Part shown: positions 8,330 through 16,183 of the stretch, one piece after another
Layout: each line of letters starts with the position of its first letter
How positions within the stretch are numbered: position 1 is the stretch's first letter
From: Geitlerinema sp. BBD 1991-9
GTDB lineage: Bacteria; Cyanobacteriota; Cyanobacteriia; Cyanobacteriales; Geitlerinemataceae
Reading direction: 5' to 3'
Assembly (NCBI GenBank): GCA_001657325.1
Contig: LWRO01000013.1
Coordinates: 1 to 64,000, forward strand
Length of the DNA stretch: 64,000 nucleotides
Made by a program: the position numbers and the translations under genes
The notes under the pieces: generated by a model
Database searches by the model: none
What the model was told of the DNA's origin: nothing
Seen by the model: only the letters and a program-made list of their open reading frames with translations

Positions 8330-8719
8330 ATGCTGAAGTTGACGTATACCGAAACCTACGTTCACTTGGAATATTTGACGAGTTCTGCCGAGGAACTGGT
8401 CGCCCGCCGTGTCAAACTGGCCATGCGGGTGGGAACGCCCGTTTTCGTCCAACCGAGCCAAGCCTCGTTCTTGCTGCCTGCGAACCTGCCGGGCATCAAA
8501 CACTTGGCGGAGGCGTTGCGTCGTGATGCGATCGAGGGTTGCGACCTGTATCCGGCCGATGAAGCGTTTGTCGAAGTCAGCTTGTGCGGGACTTGGGTCA
8601 CGACGGATGCGGACACCGCTGAAGGGGTTTTTATCGCGTCCTTGACACCGCTGTGCGAACTCTCGATCGCAAAACTATGGCAAGCCTCCCGCGTCGATGC
8701 CTCTTACGTGTGCGATTGA
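8330..8719 (+). CDS. Conserved-looking hypothetical protein, 129 aa
   Basis: I do not recognise this family. The protein has 129 residues, starts MLKLTYTETYVHLEYLTSSA, is soluble in character, and contains no signal peptide, membrane segment or catalytic motif that I can name. Segments such as VFVQPSQASFLLPANLPGIKHL look like an ordinary folded alpha/beta protein, and codon use is like its neighbours, so it is probably a real gene. GGGGA lies about ten bases before the ATG. It follows the HNH endonuclease by 70 bp on the same strand, so the two may be co-transcribed. A functional link to the nuclease is possible but unproven. Confidence 0.65.
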   Translation: MLKLTYTETYVHLEYLTSSAEELVARRVKLAMRVGTPVFVQPSQASFLLPANLPGIKHLAEALRRDAIEGCDLYPADEAFVEVSLCGTWVTTDADTAEGVFIASLTPLCELSIAKLWQASRVDASYVCD

Positions 8720-8752
8720 CAACGGCAAAACCTTGAATAAAAAAGCAATTCT

Positions 8753-8780
8753 CTAAAGGCGTTGGCGACAACGCCTTTAG
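8753..8780 (-). terminator. Intrinsic terminator for surE (possibly bidirectional)
   Basis: CTAAAGGCGTT (8753-8763) and AACGCCTTTAG (8770-8780) form a perfect 11-bp stem with a 6-nt loop. Read on the minus strand, it overlaps the surE stop codon and a run of six T follows eight bases beyond the stem. On the plus strand it lies 34 bp after the 129-residue protein gene and could also stop transcription there. Confidence 0.7.
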
Positions 8781-9463
8781 ACGTGAATTTTGGTCACGGC
8801 AATGTTTCCCGAAAAGCAAACGTCGACATCGGTTTGTGGAGCGCGTTCTCGTCCCTGATAGTTGCCGACGTACACGAACGCATCTCCTTCAAGGCGAAAC
8901 TCGATGGGGAGCGGACAGTTACTCGGTTGGCAAAATACGATTTCGGGATCGTCTTCCGGTTCGCAGTGGGGAAAGTTGACGTTCCAAAAAGTACCGGGTT
9001 CGTGAGGCTCGGACATGAGTTTGTCTAACACCTTGGTTCCCAATCGCATTGTCGTTTCCCAGTTCAAGGGTTTGCGACGGTTGCGATACTGCGAGAGGGC
9101 AATGGCGGGGATGCCGTGAAAGGCGGCTTCTCTAACTGCAGCAACGGTTCCCGAGATGTATTCGTCTACGCCCATGTTGCCTCCGGCGTTAATCCCTGAG
9201 AGTACCCAACGGGGATTCGGACAAAGGTGCGATAGCGCCAGTCGGGTGCAGTCGGCGGGAGTGCCACCGACTGCGAATTCGTATTCCGAACGTCGATCGA
9301 TGGGAATGGGTCGATGGGTGGTGACTTGGTGTCCGCAACCGGAGAGTTGTTCGGTGGGGGCGACGAAAACTGGAATTTCTGTGGTGATTTGTTTGACTGC
9401 GTGGAGTAAGGTGAGGATTCCGGGGGCATCAATGCCGTCGTCGTTGGTGAGTACGATGGCCAT
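8777..9463 (-). CDS. surE: 5'/3'-nucleotidase SurE
   Basis: The 228-residue protein is SurE, a metal-dependent phosphatase that removes phosphate from nucleoside 5'- and 3'-monophosphates and is linked to stationary-phase and stress survival. The N-terminal metal-binding motif TNDDG is at residues 6-10, and SGINAGGN and the early APTEQLSGCGH segment are family hallmarks. Length is close to the usual 220-270 residues. The gene stands alone: it is convergent with the HNH/unknown pair, and its stop codon lies within a strong hairpin. Upstream is a 548-bp gap. The C-terminus is slightly short but shows no sign of truncation. Confidence 0.93.
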   Translation of the reverse strand: MAIVLTNDDGIDAPGILTLLHAVKQITTEIPVFVAPTEQLSGCGHQVTTHRPIPIDRRSEYEFAVGGTPADCTRLALSHLCPNPRWVLSGINAGGNMGVDEYISGTVAAVREAAFHGIPAIALSQYRNRRKPLNWETTMRLGTKVLDKLMSEPHEPGTFWNVNFPHCEPEDDPEIVFCQPSNCPLPIEFRLEGDAFVYVGNYQGRERAPQTDVDVCFSGNIAVTKIHV

Positions 9464-10011
9464 GGGGTCGGTGTGTAATTTTTTTTATTTTTTCGCAAGA
9501 TAATTTAATCATATCTGGCTTTTTTTGTGCGAGTTGCGTGGCATTGCATGGTTGGTACTGCCGAGAATTGATTTAAAAAAGATTTTTATAGTTGTGTTAT
9601 TGATATTGATTAAATAGTCAATAACATAGATAGATTAGCCCTTTAATATTCAGTCTCTATTCTAGCTTCAGATACTTTTTAGGTCAACCCTCGATCGAGC
9701 GAAAATTTCTTAATAAGACTATGCAATTGTTAACTTTGCTGCCTTGTCTGTGAGAGTTGATTTCTTGCAATGGTGAGGTCACCAACGAGAGCGGTGAGAG
9801 TAACATTAATCCTCTCGATCGATTGTTCCAAAATTCGCGAATTTAATACCAATTTTCAATAACCCTGCGATCGATCGCCGATTTGAATGGAGCAACCGGA
9901 GACGGTTTTCCCTACGGATATTTGTTGCATGGCTTTTTAAAAATGCTATAAAATGTAGCTATCTATGATGAGTTATTTCAGAGATGCAAAACTTTTATAA
10001 AAACAAAAACC
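9464..10011. other. A/T-rich intergenic region upstream of hicB
   Basis: The region contains the promoter side of surE, an 8-bp inverted repeat GTTATTGA/TCAATAAC (9596-9603 and 9618-9625) and a promoter-like sequence before hicB. I see no coding sequence in it. Confidence 0.5.
9925..9952 (+). promoter_or_regulatory. Candidate sigma-70-type promoter for hicB
   Basis: TTGCAT (9925-9930) and TATAAA (9947-9952) are separated by 16 bp, close to the consensus -35/-10 layout, and lie about 60 bp before the hicB reading frame. No experimental start is known. Confidence 0.45.
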
Positions 10012-10215
10012 TTGACAGCTCTAATTCATAAAGAAGATGAAATGTATGTTGCCGAATGCCCTGAAGTTGGTACAGTCGATCGAGGACTAACCATCGAAGA
10101 AGCCCTAGCGAATCTGAAGGAAGCAACAAGACTTTATCTTGAAGAGTCTAATCTTCCTGAAACTAGCCCTCGCTTTGTAACCAGCATAGAAGTCAGTTAT
10201 TCCGAGACTGCCTAG
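10012..10215 (+). CDS. hicB: HicB-family antitoxin, possibly with a damaged start
   Basis: The 67-residue product matches the HicB antitoxin core: a small partial RNase H-like fold with ALIHKEDEMYVAECPEVGT and SIEE-like TIEEALANLKEATRLYLEE. HicB neutralises the mRNA interferase HicA and represses its own operon. The only in-frame start is TTG at 10012. An ATG at 9984 is out of frame with the conserved core by one base, and an A-rich run (AAAACAAAAACC) lies between, so a one-base frameshift may have removed the original start. The hicA frame that follows overlaps the expected position but is clearly broken. The antitoxin may therefore be a relic, or a TTG-started orphan. Confidence 0.7.
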   Translation: MTALIHKEDEMYVAECPEVGTVDRGLTIEEALANLKEATRLYLEESNLPETSPRFVTSIEVSYSETA

Positions 10216-10216
10216 A

Positions 10217-10426
10217 GTATCGAGTCAGCAAGCGATAAAAAGTCTAAAACGGTTAGGCTTTTATGACTCGAGACAAACTGGCAGTCATGTCGTGTTGAAG
10301 AAAGCTTGACCTGATGGAGAAATTGTTTGTGTTGTACCGCTGCATAGAGAACTAAAAATAGGCACACTTAGTGGCGTTCTCAGACAAGCTCAAGTGACGG
10401 TTGATGATTTTATTGATAACTTATAA
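10217..10426 (+). pseudogene. hicA: HicA-family toxin remnant
   Basis: Immediately after hicB, one frame reads a HicA-like protein: SSQQAIKSLKRLGFYDSRQ, then TGSHVVLKKA, an in-frame TGA, then PDGEIVCVVPLHRELKIGTL and GVLRQAQVTVDDFIDNL. The GSH motif with the catalytic His and the GTL..ILRQA-type C-terminus are HicA hallmarks. The expected start codon position is GTA, not ATG or GTG, and one internal stop divides the frame. I judge it inactive. HicA is an mRNA interferase; loss of the toxin explains why the antitoxin could decay. The frame ends directly at the truncated mobile-element fragment. Confidence 0.75.
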
Positions 10427-10459
10427 GGTGGGGTCATTCTACGAAATTGAGATGCACCC
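10427..10459 (+). mobile_element. Truncated MITE-like fragment
   Basis: These 33 bases match the right end of the element at 3100-3200 with two differences, ending in TGAGATGCACCC. The left end is missing, and the fragment begins right after the hicA stop codon. It is either a deletion remnant or the product of an imprecise excision. Confidence 0.75.
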
Positions 10460-10483
10460 TGTAAGGTTTCGACTTCCATCTAT

Positions 10484-11482
10484 CTACCGCGTTTGAAAGT
10501 TATTTTGCACCATCGTTTTCGGAACCTGAGACGCAACTTTATCTAACTCTGCCACTTCTCCCCCATCGAGTTCCCAACCCAACGCCCCGAGATTTTGTTG
10601 GGCCTGCTGGACGGTTTTCGCACCCGGAATGGGAATTGTGCCTTTCGCGATACACCAGTTAATTGCGACTTGAGACATGGTCTTTGCTCGCGATCGAGCA
10701 ATAGCTTCCAAACAAGACAATAGCGGACGCGCACCGGGTAAAATTTGCTTAAACAGGAATCCCCGCAACCCCGTCGGAAGTTGTTTTTCAGAATATTTCC
10801 CGGTCAACATTCCCAAGGCTAAGGGACTGTAGGCGATGAGTTGAATACCCAGTTCGTCGCAGAGGTCTTTCAATCCCAGTTCCGTGACGGGATAAGTGGA
10901 CAGTAAAGAATATTGAACCTGTAAGGTTTTGATGGGAATCCCTCGATCGAGAAATTTGCGATAGACTTTCTGCAACCGTTTCGGGCCGTAATTGGAGAGT
11001 CCGACGGCTTTCACCTGTCCTCGATCGACCAAATCCGCCAAACCGTCGAGTAACGGCCATTCCTGCCAAGGCGCGTAATTAGCAGTCGACCAGTGCATTT
11101 GAACCAAATCCACGTTTCGCCCCAATCGTTTCGCGGAGGCTTCACAAGCGGAAATCATCGCCTGTCGTGTCAGTCGCCAGGGAAACGGAGCGAGTTTAGT
11201 GGCGAGACAAATACTGTCGCGGTTGGGACTGAGACAGACTTTCGCAAACCGTCCTAACAGCAGTTCGCTGCGTCCGTTCAACCGTCCCGTTCCGTAGGAA
11301 TCTCCAGTATCGAACAGGGTTACGCCGTTTCCGACGCAGAGGTTAAAGACAGCTTGTAGCTGAGAATCCATGCTTTCGTCGTATCCCCACAACAGGCGAT
11401 TTCCCCACGCCCAGGTTCCGCAGCCCATTTTGGGCAACGTTACGGATAATTGAGAATCGATCGTTGTTTCCTCTCTCATCAT
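10484..11482 (-). CDS. Aldo/keto reductase
   Basis: The 332-residue protein is an NAD(P)H-dependent aldo/keto reductase with a TIM-barrel fold. The catalytic tetrad is visible: Asp58 and Tyr63 in LFDTGDSYGTG, Lys96 in LATKLAPF and His130 in LVQMHWS. The C-terminal cofactor region includes PIPGAKTVQQAQQNLGAL, which is usual for binding the adenine phosphate. The start could be either of two adjacent ATG codons. The DUF4336 gene lies 31 bp upstream on the same strand, so an operon is likely. The substrate is unknown; the family includes general carbonyl reductases and pyridoxal reductases. Confidence 0.92.
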   Translation of the reverse strand: MMREETTIDSQLSVTLPKMGCGTWAWGNRLLWGYDESMDSQLQAVFNLCVGNGVTLFDTGDSYGTGRLNGRSELLLGRFAKVCLSPNRDSICLATKLAPFPWRLTRQAMISACEASAKRLGRNVDLVQMHWSTANYAPWQEWPLLDGLADLVDRGQVKAVGLSNYGPKRLQKVYRKFLDRGIPIKTLQVQYSLLSTYPVTELGLKDLCDELGIQLIAYSPLALGMLTGKYSEKQLPTGLRGFLFKQILPGARPLLSCLEAIARSRAKTMSQVAINWCIAKGTIPIPGAKTVQQAQQNLGALGWELDGGEVAELDKVASQVPKTMVQNNFQTR

Positions 11483-11513
11483 CGCCTCATCTGGTTATTA
11501 CCTCATCTCCCCA

Positions 11514-12740
11514 TCAAACTCGCTCTTTGGCTGGTGGAACGAGGCCGCGTTGGTTGAGTCCTGAATCGATGTCGCGCAACAGTTGTAAGTCCGTTTCGGG
11601 AAGATTGCGATCGCCACGGGGGAATTTCTCCAGAAACGAGAACGCTTCGCGGAAGTGTTGGGGGTTGGTGGCGATCGGTGCGTCGAAGTGACAGGGAACG
11701 ATTCGATCGAACCCCCAACTCGCCACGAGATCGGCCCAATCAAGGGTTTCTCGTGGAGATCGATTGAGAATCAATGTTTGTAAAACGGGGGCGACGAAGG
11801 GACGGCCGTTTTCCCGCAACGCCTCGAACGATCGAGTCCAGTTTTCTTTCCACAGGAAGGGGAACAAGCCAAAATATCCGCGTTTCGATCGATCCTTGGC
11901 TTTCAAGGCGTTGCGGAATACCTCACCCCAATTGAGGGTTTCGAGAACGCTGGGTCGGAAATAAAACGCGAACAAACAGATACGATGCCACCCTTTGCGA
12001 CGGTTTTCGACGCTATCCTCGATATCGTCGAAGGCGGTGTCCTTGGCGTGGAACAGCAAGGGATACGGATCGTATTGGACGATGGCGGGAGGATTTTCGG
12101 GAACGCTGACGATCGAATCGGTTAATAGAAGTGTCCGAGATCGTCGATCGAACAACGCTACTTCTTCAAAGGTTCCCGTTCCGAGATCGATGGGCCCCAA
12201 GATACTGTAGTCGAATTGGCTGGCGAAGGGAGCGCGACTGGCTTCACTGGGGAGGACGTCGGTTCGATTTTTGGGAAATCCCAACCAACTCAGGGGAAGA
12301 TCGAAGGGAAAACTCCATTGATGGGGAGGGATATAGACCTGTGCGTGAGGAAAGTGTCGCGCGAAGGGGCCGACGAAAACTTTGTGTTCTAAGCCGGAAG
12401 ACGTGGGAAAGACAATATATTTAACGTCACCGTATTTCGCCACCAGTTCGTTGACAAGTCGCAAACATTCGCGGGTGGGGGCGACGGGGGCGTAAACCAG
12501 CAATCCCCCTTCATCGAGTTTGATAACCGTCATCCGAATGGGAACGGTAACGTAGAAAATCCCTTGCAATTGGTCGAACGTCCACACGGAATCGCTGACG
12601 ATTTCGTGACGGAGCGTTCGCCGTTGGCTGTACGGATAGATGGGGACGAGCGGCCAAAGCGGCCAGTTTAACTCTTTAGGAGATTCTCGTGCGTTCTGTG
12701 CGTTCCTCATACCCTGCGATGAGTCTGTCGAGGGGGTCAC
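11514..12740 (-). CDS. DUF4336 domain protein
   Basis: The 408-residue protein belongs to DUF4336, common in cyanobacteria and algae and not characterised. The first 60 residues (rich in Ser, Pro, Trp) precede the conserved core. The core order (a beta-rich start, FPTSSGLEHKVFVGPFARHFP, TLLLTDSIVSVPE and, near the C-terminus, IVPCHFDAPI) is reminiscent of a metallo-beta-lactamase-like fold in which the usual HxHxDH metal motif is degraded. This structural reading is inference. It shares a strand with the aldo/keto reductase 31 bp downstream. No signal peptide is evident. Confidence 0.8.
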   Translation of the reverse strand: MTPSTDSSQGMRNAQNARESPKELNWPLWPLVPIYPYSQRRTLRHEIVSDSVWTFDQLQGIFYVTVPIRMTVIKLDEGGLLVYAPVAPTRECLRLVNELVAKYGDVKYIVFPTSSGLEHKVFVGPFARHFPHAQVYIPPHQWSFPFDLPLSWLGFPKNRTDVLPSEASRAPFASQFDYSILGPIDLGTGTFEEVALFDRRSRTLLLTDSIVSVPENPPAIVQYDPYPLLFHAKDTAFDDIEDSVENRRKGWHRICLFAFYFRPSVLETLNWGEVFRNALKAKDRSKRGYFGLFPFLWKENWTRSFEALRENGRPFVAPVLQTLILNRSPRETLDWADLVASWGFDRIVPCHFDAPIATNPQHFREAFSFLEKFPRGDRNLPETDLQLLRDIDSGLNQRGLVPPAKERV

Positions 12741-12903
12741 TGCTGAAATTCTAGTGTCGCATACTGGCGCTGTGTCTCGCGAGAGGCGACGGTGGGAAAA
12801 TTCAGGAGCCAGAGAAACACGGTGCAGGACAGATCGGACGAGATCGATCGAATTCGGCCGCTAAATCTTAGAATCGAAGGCAGGTATTGCATTTCCCTCC
12901 GTC

Positions 12904-14673
12904 ATGACGATTCCGATTCCCCCTCGAACTCGCGCACAGGAATCTCGTGCGGCGATCGAACGTCTTTATGTCGTCATGCGTCACCTGTTCGTTCGCGGCC
13001 ATTACCGACCTGGTGGGGTTTCCGGTCAATCGTTAGTCGAAGCGATTCAAACCCTGCAACCGGAAATTTACGGTTCGATTTCCGATCCCGAAAAGGTCGA
13101 ACTCGACGGCCTCGCCTATGTCATCGAACGCTTACCGCGTGGGATTGAAATGTGTCGTTTCATTAAACTGATTGCGGCGGAAGGTTATAAGGATTCGGGA
13201 TTTGAAACGATCGTTCCGGGGAAGCGTCGGCGTAATTGCTACCGGATCGATGAGGAAACAATGCCGATCGAGGTGACGCGAGGACGCAGCGAAATTTACG
13301 ACATTCTCACGCATTTGACATTTTTGCACGTCGAAGCTGAAAAAATTAAAGAACACGCCCTCGAAGACGGCCGGCCGACGCGGGAATGGTTGAAGCTCGA
13401 AAAGACGATTTTGGGAGAGGGAAAGGTCGATCGAACGCATTCGATGACGATCGAAGATCCCGACCTTCGAGATCGTGCGTTTTCTTATTTGAGTACGCTA
13501 CTCGGACGCACGTTTGAAGAAACTGTTCAAGCGTACCACCGCTTTGCAGAAGGCAGTCCGAACAATAACAGTTTGTTTCACATTATTTATTGGCTCGGGC
13601 GCAATGCCATGGATGCCAAACAGCCCGAACAAGCTCAGCAAATTGTGTTTAGTCCGACGTTGCGAGAACGCATCGGACATCACATTCACGGTGAAAAGTG
13701 GGCGAACGACGTTAAAGCTTTTCTCATGGAGAAAAATCTTTGGGAACGTCCGCTACACGTCATTAGCGCAAATTTGCATAGTGTTCTGAATTCTTTGTTT
13801 GCATTTCCGCTACTCGGTCGATCGACGGGAATGCTGAAAACGATCGAGTCTCTCGCCCTCGAGTTGAGTCAGCCCAAAAGTGCACGGCTTAATCGAGAGG
13901 TTCGCGAGTTTGCGAATCAGCATGGTATGGATTATCTCGAAGATCGGGCGGGGACGAACATCCACGTGCAAATTTTCGATACGTCTCGTTTACCGTTCGA
14001 TCGACTGTCTCCGCAAATTCATCTCGATCGCGAGTGGGTGGAACGAGAAAAGCCCGTGTTGCTAGTAATGGATTACGCTTTTGGCGAACAAGCTTTTGAA
14101 ATTATGGACGAGTTGCTCAAGCCTTACAAGATCGATGGGGTGGCTCGCAAACTCGACGTTCGATCGATTTCGATGTTGGGTAAGGCTGGCATTTTAGTCG
14201 GCAATAAAGGCGATTTAATGATTCCCACCGCTCATGTTTTTGAAGGGACAGCGGATAATTATCCGATCGATAACGATTTCTCGATCGAGGATTTTAAAGA
14301 CTTCGATATTCCCGTATTTGAAGGGGCGATGGTCACGGTATTGGGAACGTCTTTACAAAATGCCGATATTCTCGAATATTTCAAGAGTTCGTCTTGGAAC
14401 GCGATCGGCTTAGAAATGGAAGGTGCTCACTTACAAAAGGCCATCCAAGCTGCCTCTAAAATTCGCAAAAGTATTGACGAAAACGTGACTTTGCGCTATG
14501 CCTACTATGCTTCAGATAATCCCTTGCTCACAGGAAGTACGCTGGCATCAGGGAGCTTGGGACAAACCGGTGTCAAGCCAACTTACGCGATTACGTTAGC
14601 GATGTTGAAGAAAATTTTAGGGGGTACTCATCGAAATTTGGATTTGCAAGACTCGAACCACTTTGAGATATAG
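12904..14673 (+). CDS. Large protein with nucleoside-phosphorylase-like C-terminal half (DUF6909-like)
   Basis: The 589-residue protein is not one I can name with confidence; it resembles what I remember as DUF6909. The N-terminal ~370 residues are mostly helical. From about residue 381 onward the sequence looks like a nucleoside phosphorylase/hydrolase (PNP/UDP) domain: MLGKAGILVGNKGDLMIPTA, then HVFEGTADNYPIDNDF, a long spacer, VLGTSLQNADILEYF and GLEMEGAHL at 502-510, where Met-Glu inside EMEG matches the ribose-binding signature of that superfamily. It may bind a nucleotide, as AMP nucleosidase does. It is divergent from the DUF4336 gene. No strong ribosome binding site precedes the ATG, so the exact start is uncertain. 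Confidence 0.65.
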   Translation: MTIPIPPRTRAQESRAAIERLYVVMRHLFVRGHYRPGGVSGQSLVEAIQTLQPEIYGSISDPEKVELDGLAYVIERLPRGIEMCRFIKLIAAEGYKDSGFETIVPGKRRRNCYRIDEETMPIEVTRGRSEIYDILTHLTFLHVEAEKIKEHALEDGRPTREWLKLEKTILGEGKVDRTHSMTIEDPDLRDRAFSYLSTLLGRTFEETVQAYHRFAEGSPNNNSLFHIIYWLGRNAMDAKQPEQAQQIVFSPTLRERIGHHIHGEKWANDVKAFLMEKNLWERPLHVISANLHSVLNSLFAFPLLGRSTGMLKTIESLALELSQPKSARLNREVREFANQHGMDYLEDRAGTNIHVQIFDTSRLPFDRLSPQIHLDREWVEREKPVLLVMDYAFGEQAFEIMDELLKPYKIDGVARKLDVRSISMLGKAGILVGNKGDLMIPTAHVFEGTADNYPIDNDFSIEDFKDFDIPVFEGAMVTVLGTSLQNADILEYFKSSSWNAIGLEMEGAHLQKAIQAASKIRKSIDENVTLRYAYYASDNPLLTGSTLASGSLGQTGVKPTYAITLAMLKKILGGTHRNLDLQDSNHFEI

Positions 14674-14765
14674 CCGATGGTAAGTCGGGTGTATCTCAGA
14701 TTTGCCCCAAATAGATTTGACTTTTCAAGTGTCGTTCGATCGAATCCGTCGCTTCACATTGGATT

Positions 14766-14938
14766 AGATCTCCTGCGTGAATCAAGAAGCTTGTTCTAGT
14801 TCAAAATTGAGTAATACGGCAGTCAAATTGAGACGCAATCCCAATTTTTTGCACCGTTTCCCCAACAGCTACTGCCCAAACTTTTATCCTCTTTCTTCTC
14901 CTGAACCTGTCAACTGGTACACTCTTTTTAGATTCATG
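14766..14938. repeat. 173-bp direct repeat, copy A
   Basis: This segment starts CTCCTGCGTGAATCAAGAAG and ends near AGATTCATG. It matches the segment at 15998-16170 over its full length of 173 bp without a visible indel and with scattered substitutions. On the minus strand both copies can be read as a degraded coding end (about KRLGLRLNLITELLYF in copy B) with shared stop codons, suggesting two relics of the same mobile gene. The DUF1993 gene and an integrase remnant lie between them. Confidence 0.75.
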
Positions 14939-14946
14939 TAGGAGAT

Positions 14947-15459
14947 TTATTCCTTTCTGACTAATGGCACCAAATGCATCATGTAATCTCGTTTTCCAAT
15001 GGGTACACCAGCCATGCGAAGAATGTCGTAAGCCGTGACCATATGGAAGTAAAAGTTTGGAATTAGAAATTCATTCACATAGGCACTGCCAGACAGCTCG
15101 ACGTAGAGGCTCTGTCCCAAGTCAATGCGAGTCACTTCAGCTAGCTTTGCCTCTTCAACGTTAATGCCCAAAAGAAGTTCATGAGTGTTTTCGATGTGCT
15201 TGTACGCCTGCACGAGAGATGTGACATCTGGATCTAGATTGTTCGCAGGTTTGCTATCACACCAGAGAGCAAAGTTGCGTGGTTGGTTGCAGGTAAACGC
15301 AATCTGTGTACCGAAGGGAAACATATCAGCCGCAATGCGCTTTTGAAGGAACGACTCGTCATCACAAAAATGAGTCTGAGCTGACTTCAAAAGATGCTCA
15401 AGAGTGGCTAGGCGGCTTTGGAAGAGGGTTCGGATTAAATCTATATGCTGACTTTGCAT
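14947..15459 (-). CDS. DUF1993 family protein
   Basis: The 170-residue protein is a DUF1993 member, a helical family distantly similar to DinB-type metal proteins and of unknown function. The features seen are RIAADMFPFGTQIAFTCNQ, DPDVTSLVQAYKHIENTHELL, a beta-like middle and PNFYFHMVTAYDILRMAGVPIGKRDYM, where FHMVTAYDILR is the family's strongest motif. Length is normal. The gene is enclosed by two 173-bp repeats and stands next to a tyrosine-recombinase relic, so it may have arrived as a small mobile cargo. Confidence 0.85.
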   Translation of the reverse strand: MQSQHIDLIRTLFQSRLATLEHLLKSAQTHFCDDESFLQKRIAADMFPFGTQIAFTCNQPRNFALWCDSKPANNLDPDVTSLVQAYKHIENTHELLLGINVEEAKLAEVTRIDLGQSLYVELSGSAYVNEFLIPNFYFHMVTAYDILRMAGVPIGKRDYMMHLVPLVRKE

Positions 15460-15528
15460 TTTGCGATCTCTTAAGACTTATTCTATGAACTCTAGCTGCA
15501 TTTGGAATAGATTGCAGCCTAGACCAGC

Positions 15529-15825
15529 GGGGGCATTTGAGAAGACTCAAAAAAGAAAATGCTCCTTTTCCCGTTGTCTTTACAGGAAATCGCCACGCAC
15601 CTTTGAGCCAGAGAAGTATTAGCCATATCGTTCACCAGGCCGGGATATTGGCAGGGTTTGAGTTTCCCGTCCACCCATCTCTTGCGCCATGCTTGTGGGT
15701 ACTATTTGGCGAATAAAGGCGTAGATACGAGAAAGATTCAGGAGTATCTCGATTATGCCAATATTCAGGACACTGTCAGGTATACGCAACTCTCAGGAGC
15801 TATATTTGAGAGTTTGTGGGATTAA
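15529..15825 (+). pseudogene. Tyrosine recombinase (phage-integrase family) C-terminal remnant
   Basis: The plus strand encodes the C-terminal half of a tyrosine recombinase. The first frame reads GHLRRLKKENAPFPVVF, SISHIVHQAGILAGFEFPVH; at about 15675 two bases are missing and the frame changes, continuing HLLRHACGYYLANKGVDTR, KIQEYLDYANIQDTVRYTQL and ending FESLWD with a stop at 15823-15825. The LRH motif and the final RYT tyrosine, which would be the catalytic nucleophile, are present, but the N-terminal half is gone and the frame is broken, so it is inactive. It is from the family of small integrases frequent in cyanobacteria. Confidence 0.85.
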
Positions 15826-15997
15826 GGAATCGCTTTGAAAAACTGAAATATTCATGGAGTAAGGCTTTCAGAGGCTTCTTGTTCTTGGTGACAGCTTTGC
15901 TAACAGATCTCCCCAGATCGGACGTGCCCTATATGTCGAACGGCAACGGAACCGCCCAACAGCCTCCAGCGACGGTGACGCAACCGACGAAACCCGT

Positions 15998-16170
15998 AGA
16001 CCTCCTGCGTGAATCAAGAAGCGTGTGCCAGGTCAAAATAGAGTAACTCGGTAATCAAATTGAGACGCAAGCCCAATCGTTTGCGCCGTTTCCTCCACAG
16101 CTACTGTTCAAACTCTTACCCTCTTTCCTCTCCTGAGTATGTCAACTGGCACACTCTTTTGAGATTCATG
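15998..16170. repeat. 173-bp direct repeat, copy B
   Basis: This is the partner of copy A at 14766-14938, in the same orientation 1232 bp away. Its right end is 14 bp from the stop codon of the prxQ gene. The two copies bracket the DUF1993 gene and the integrase relic. Confidence 0.75.
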
Positions 16171-16183
16171 CGGGATGTCTATT

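Noticed and set aside
14687-14704. GGGTGTATCTCAGATTTG, similar to the mobile-element end
   Set aside because: No matching right end lies nearby and the similarity is limited to about 12 bases, so I do not call another copy.
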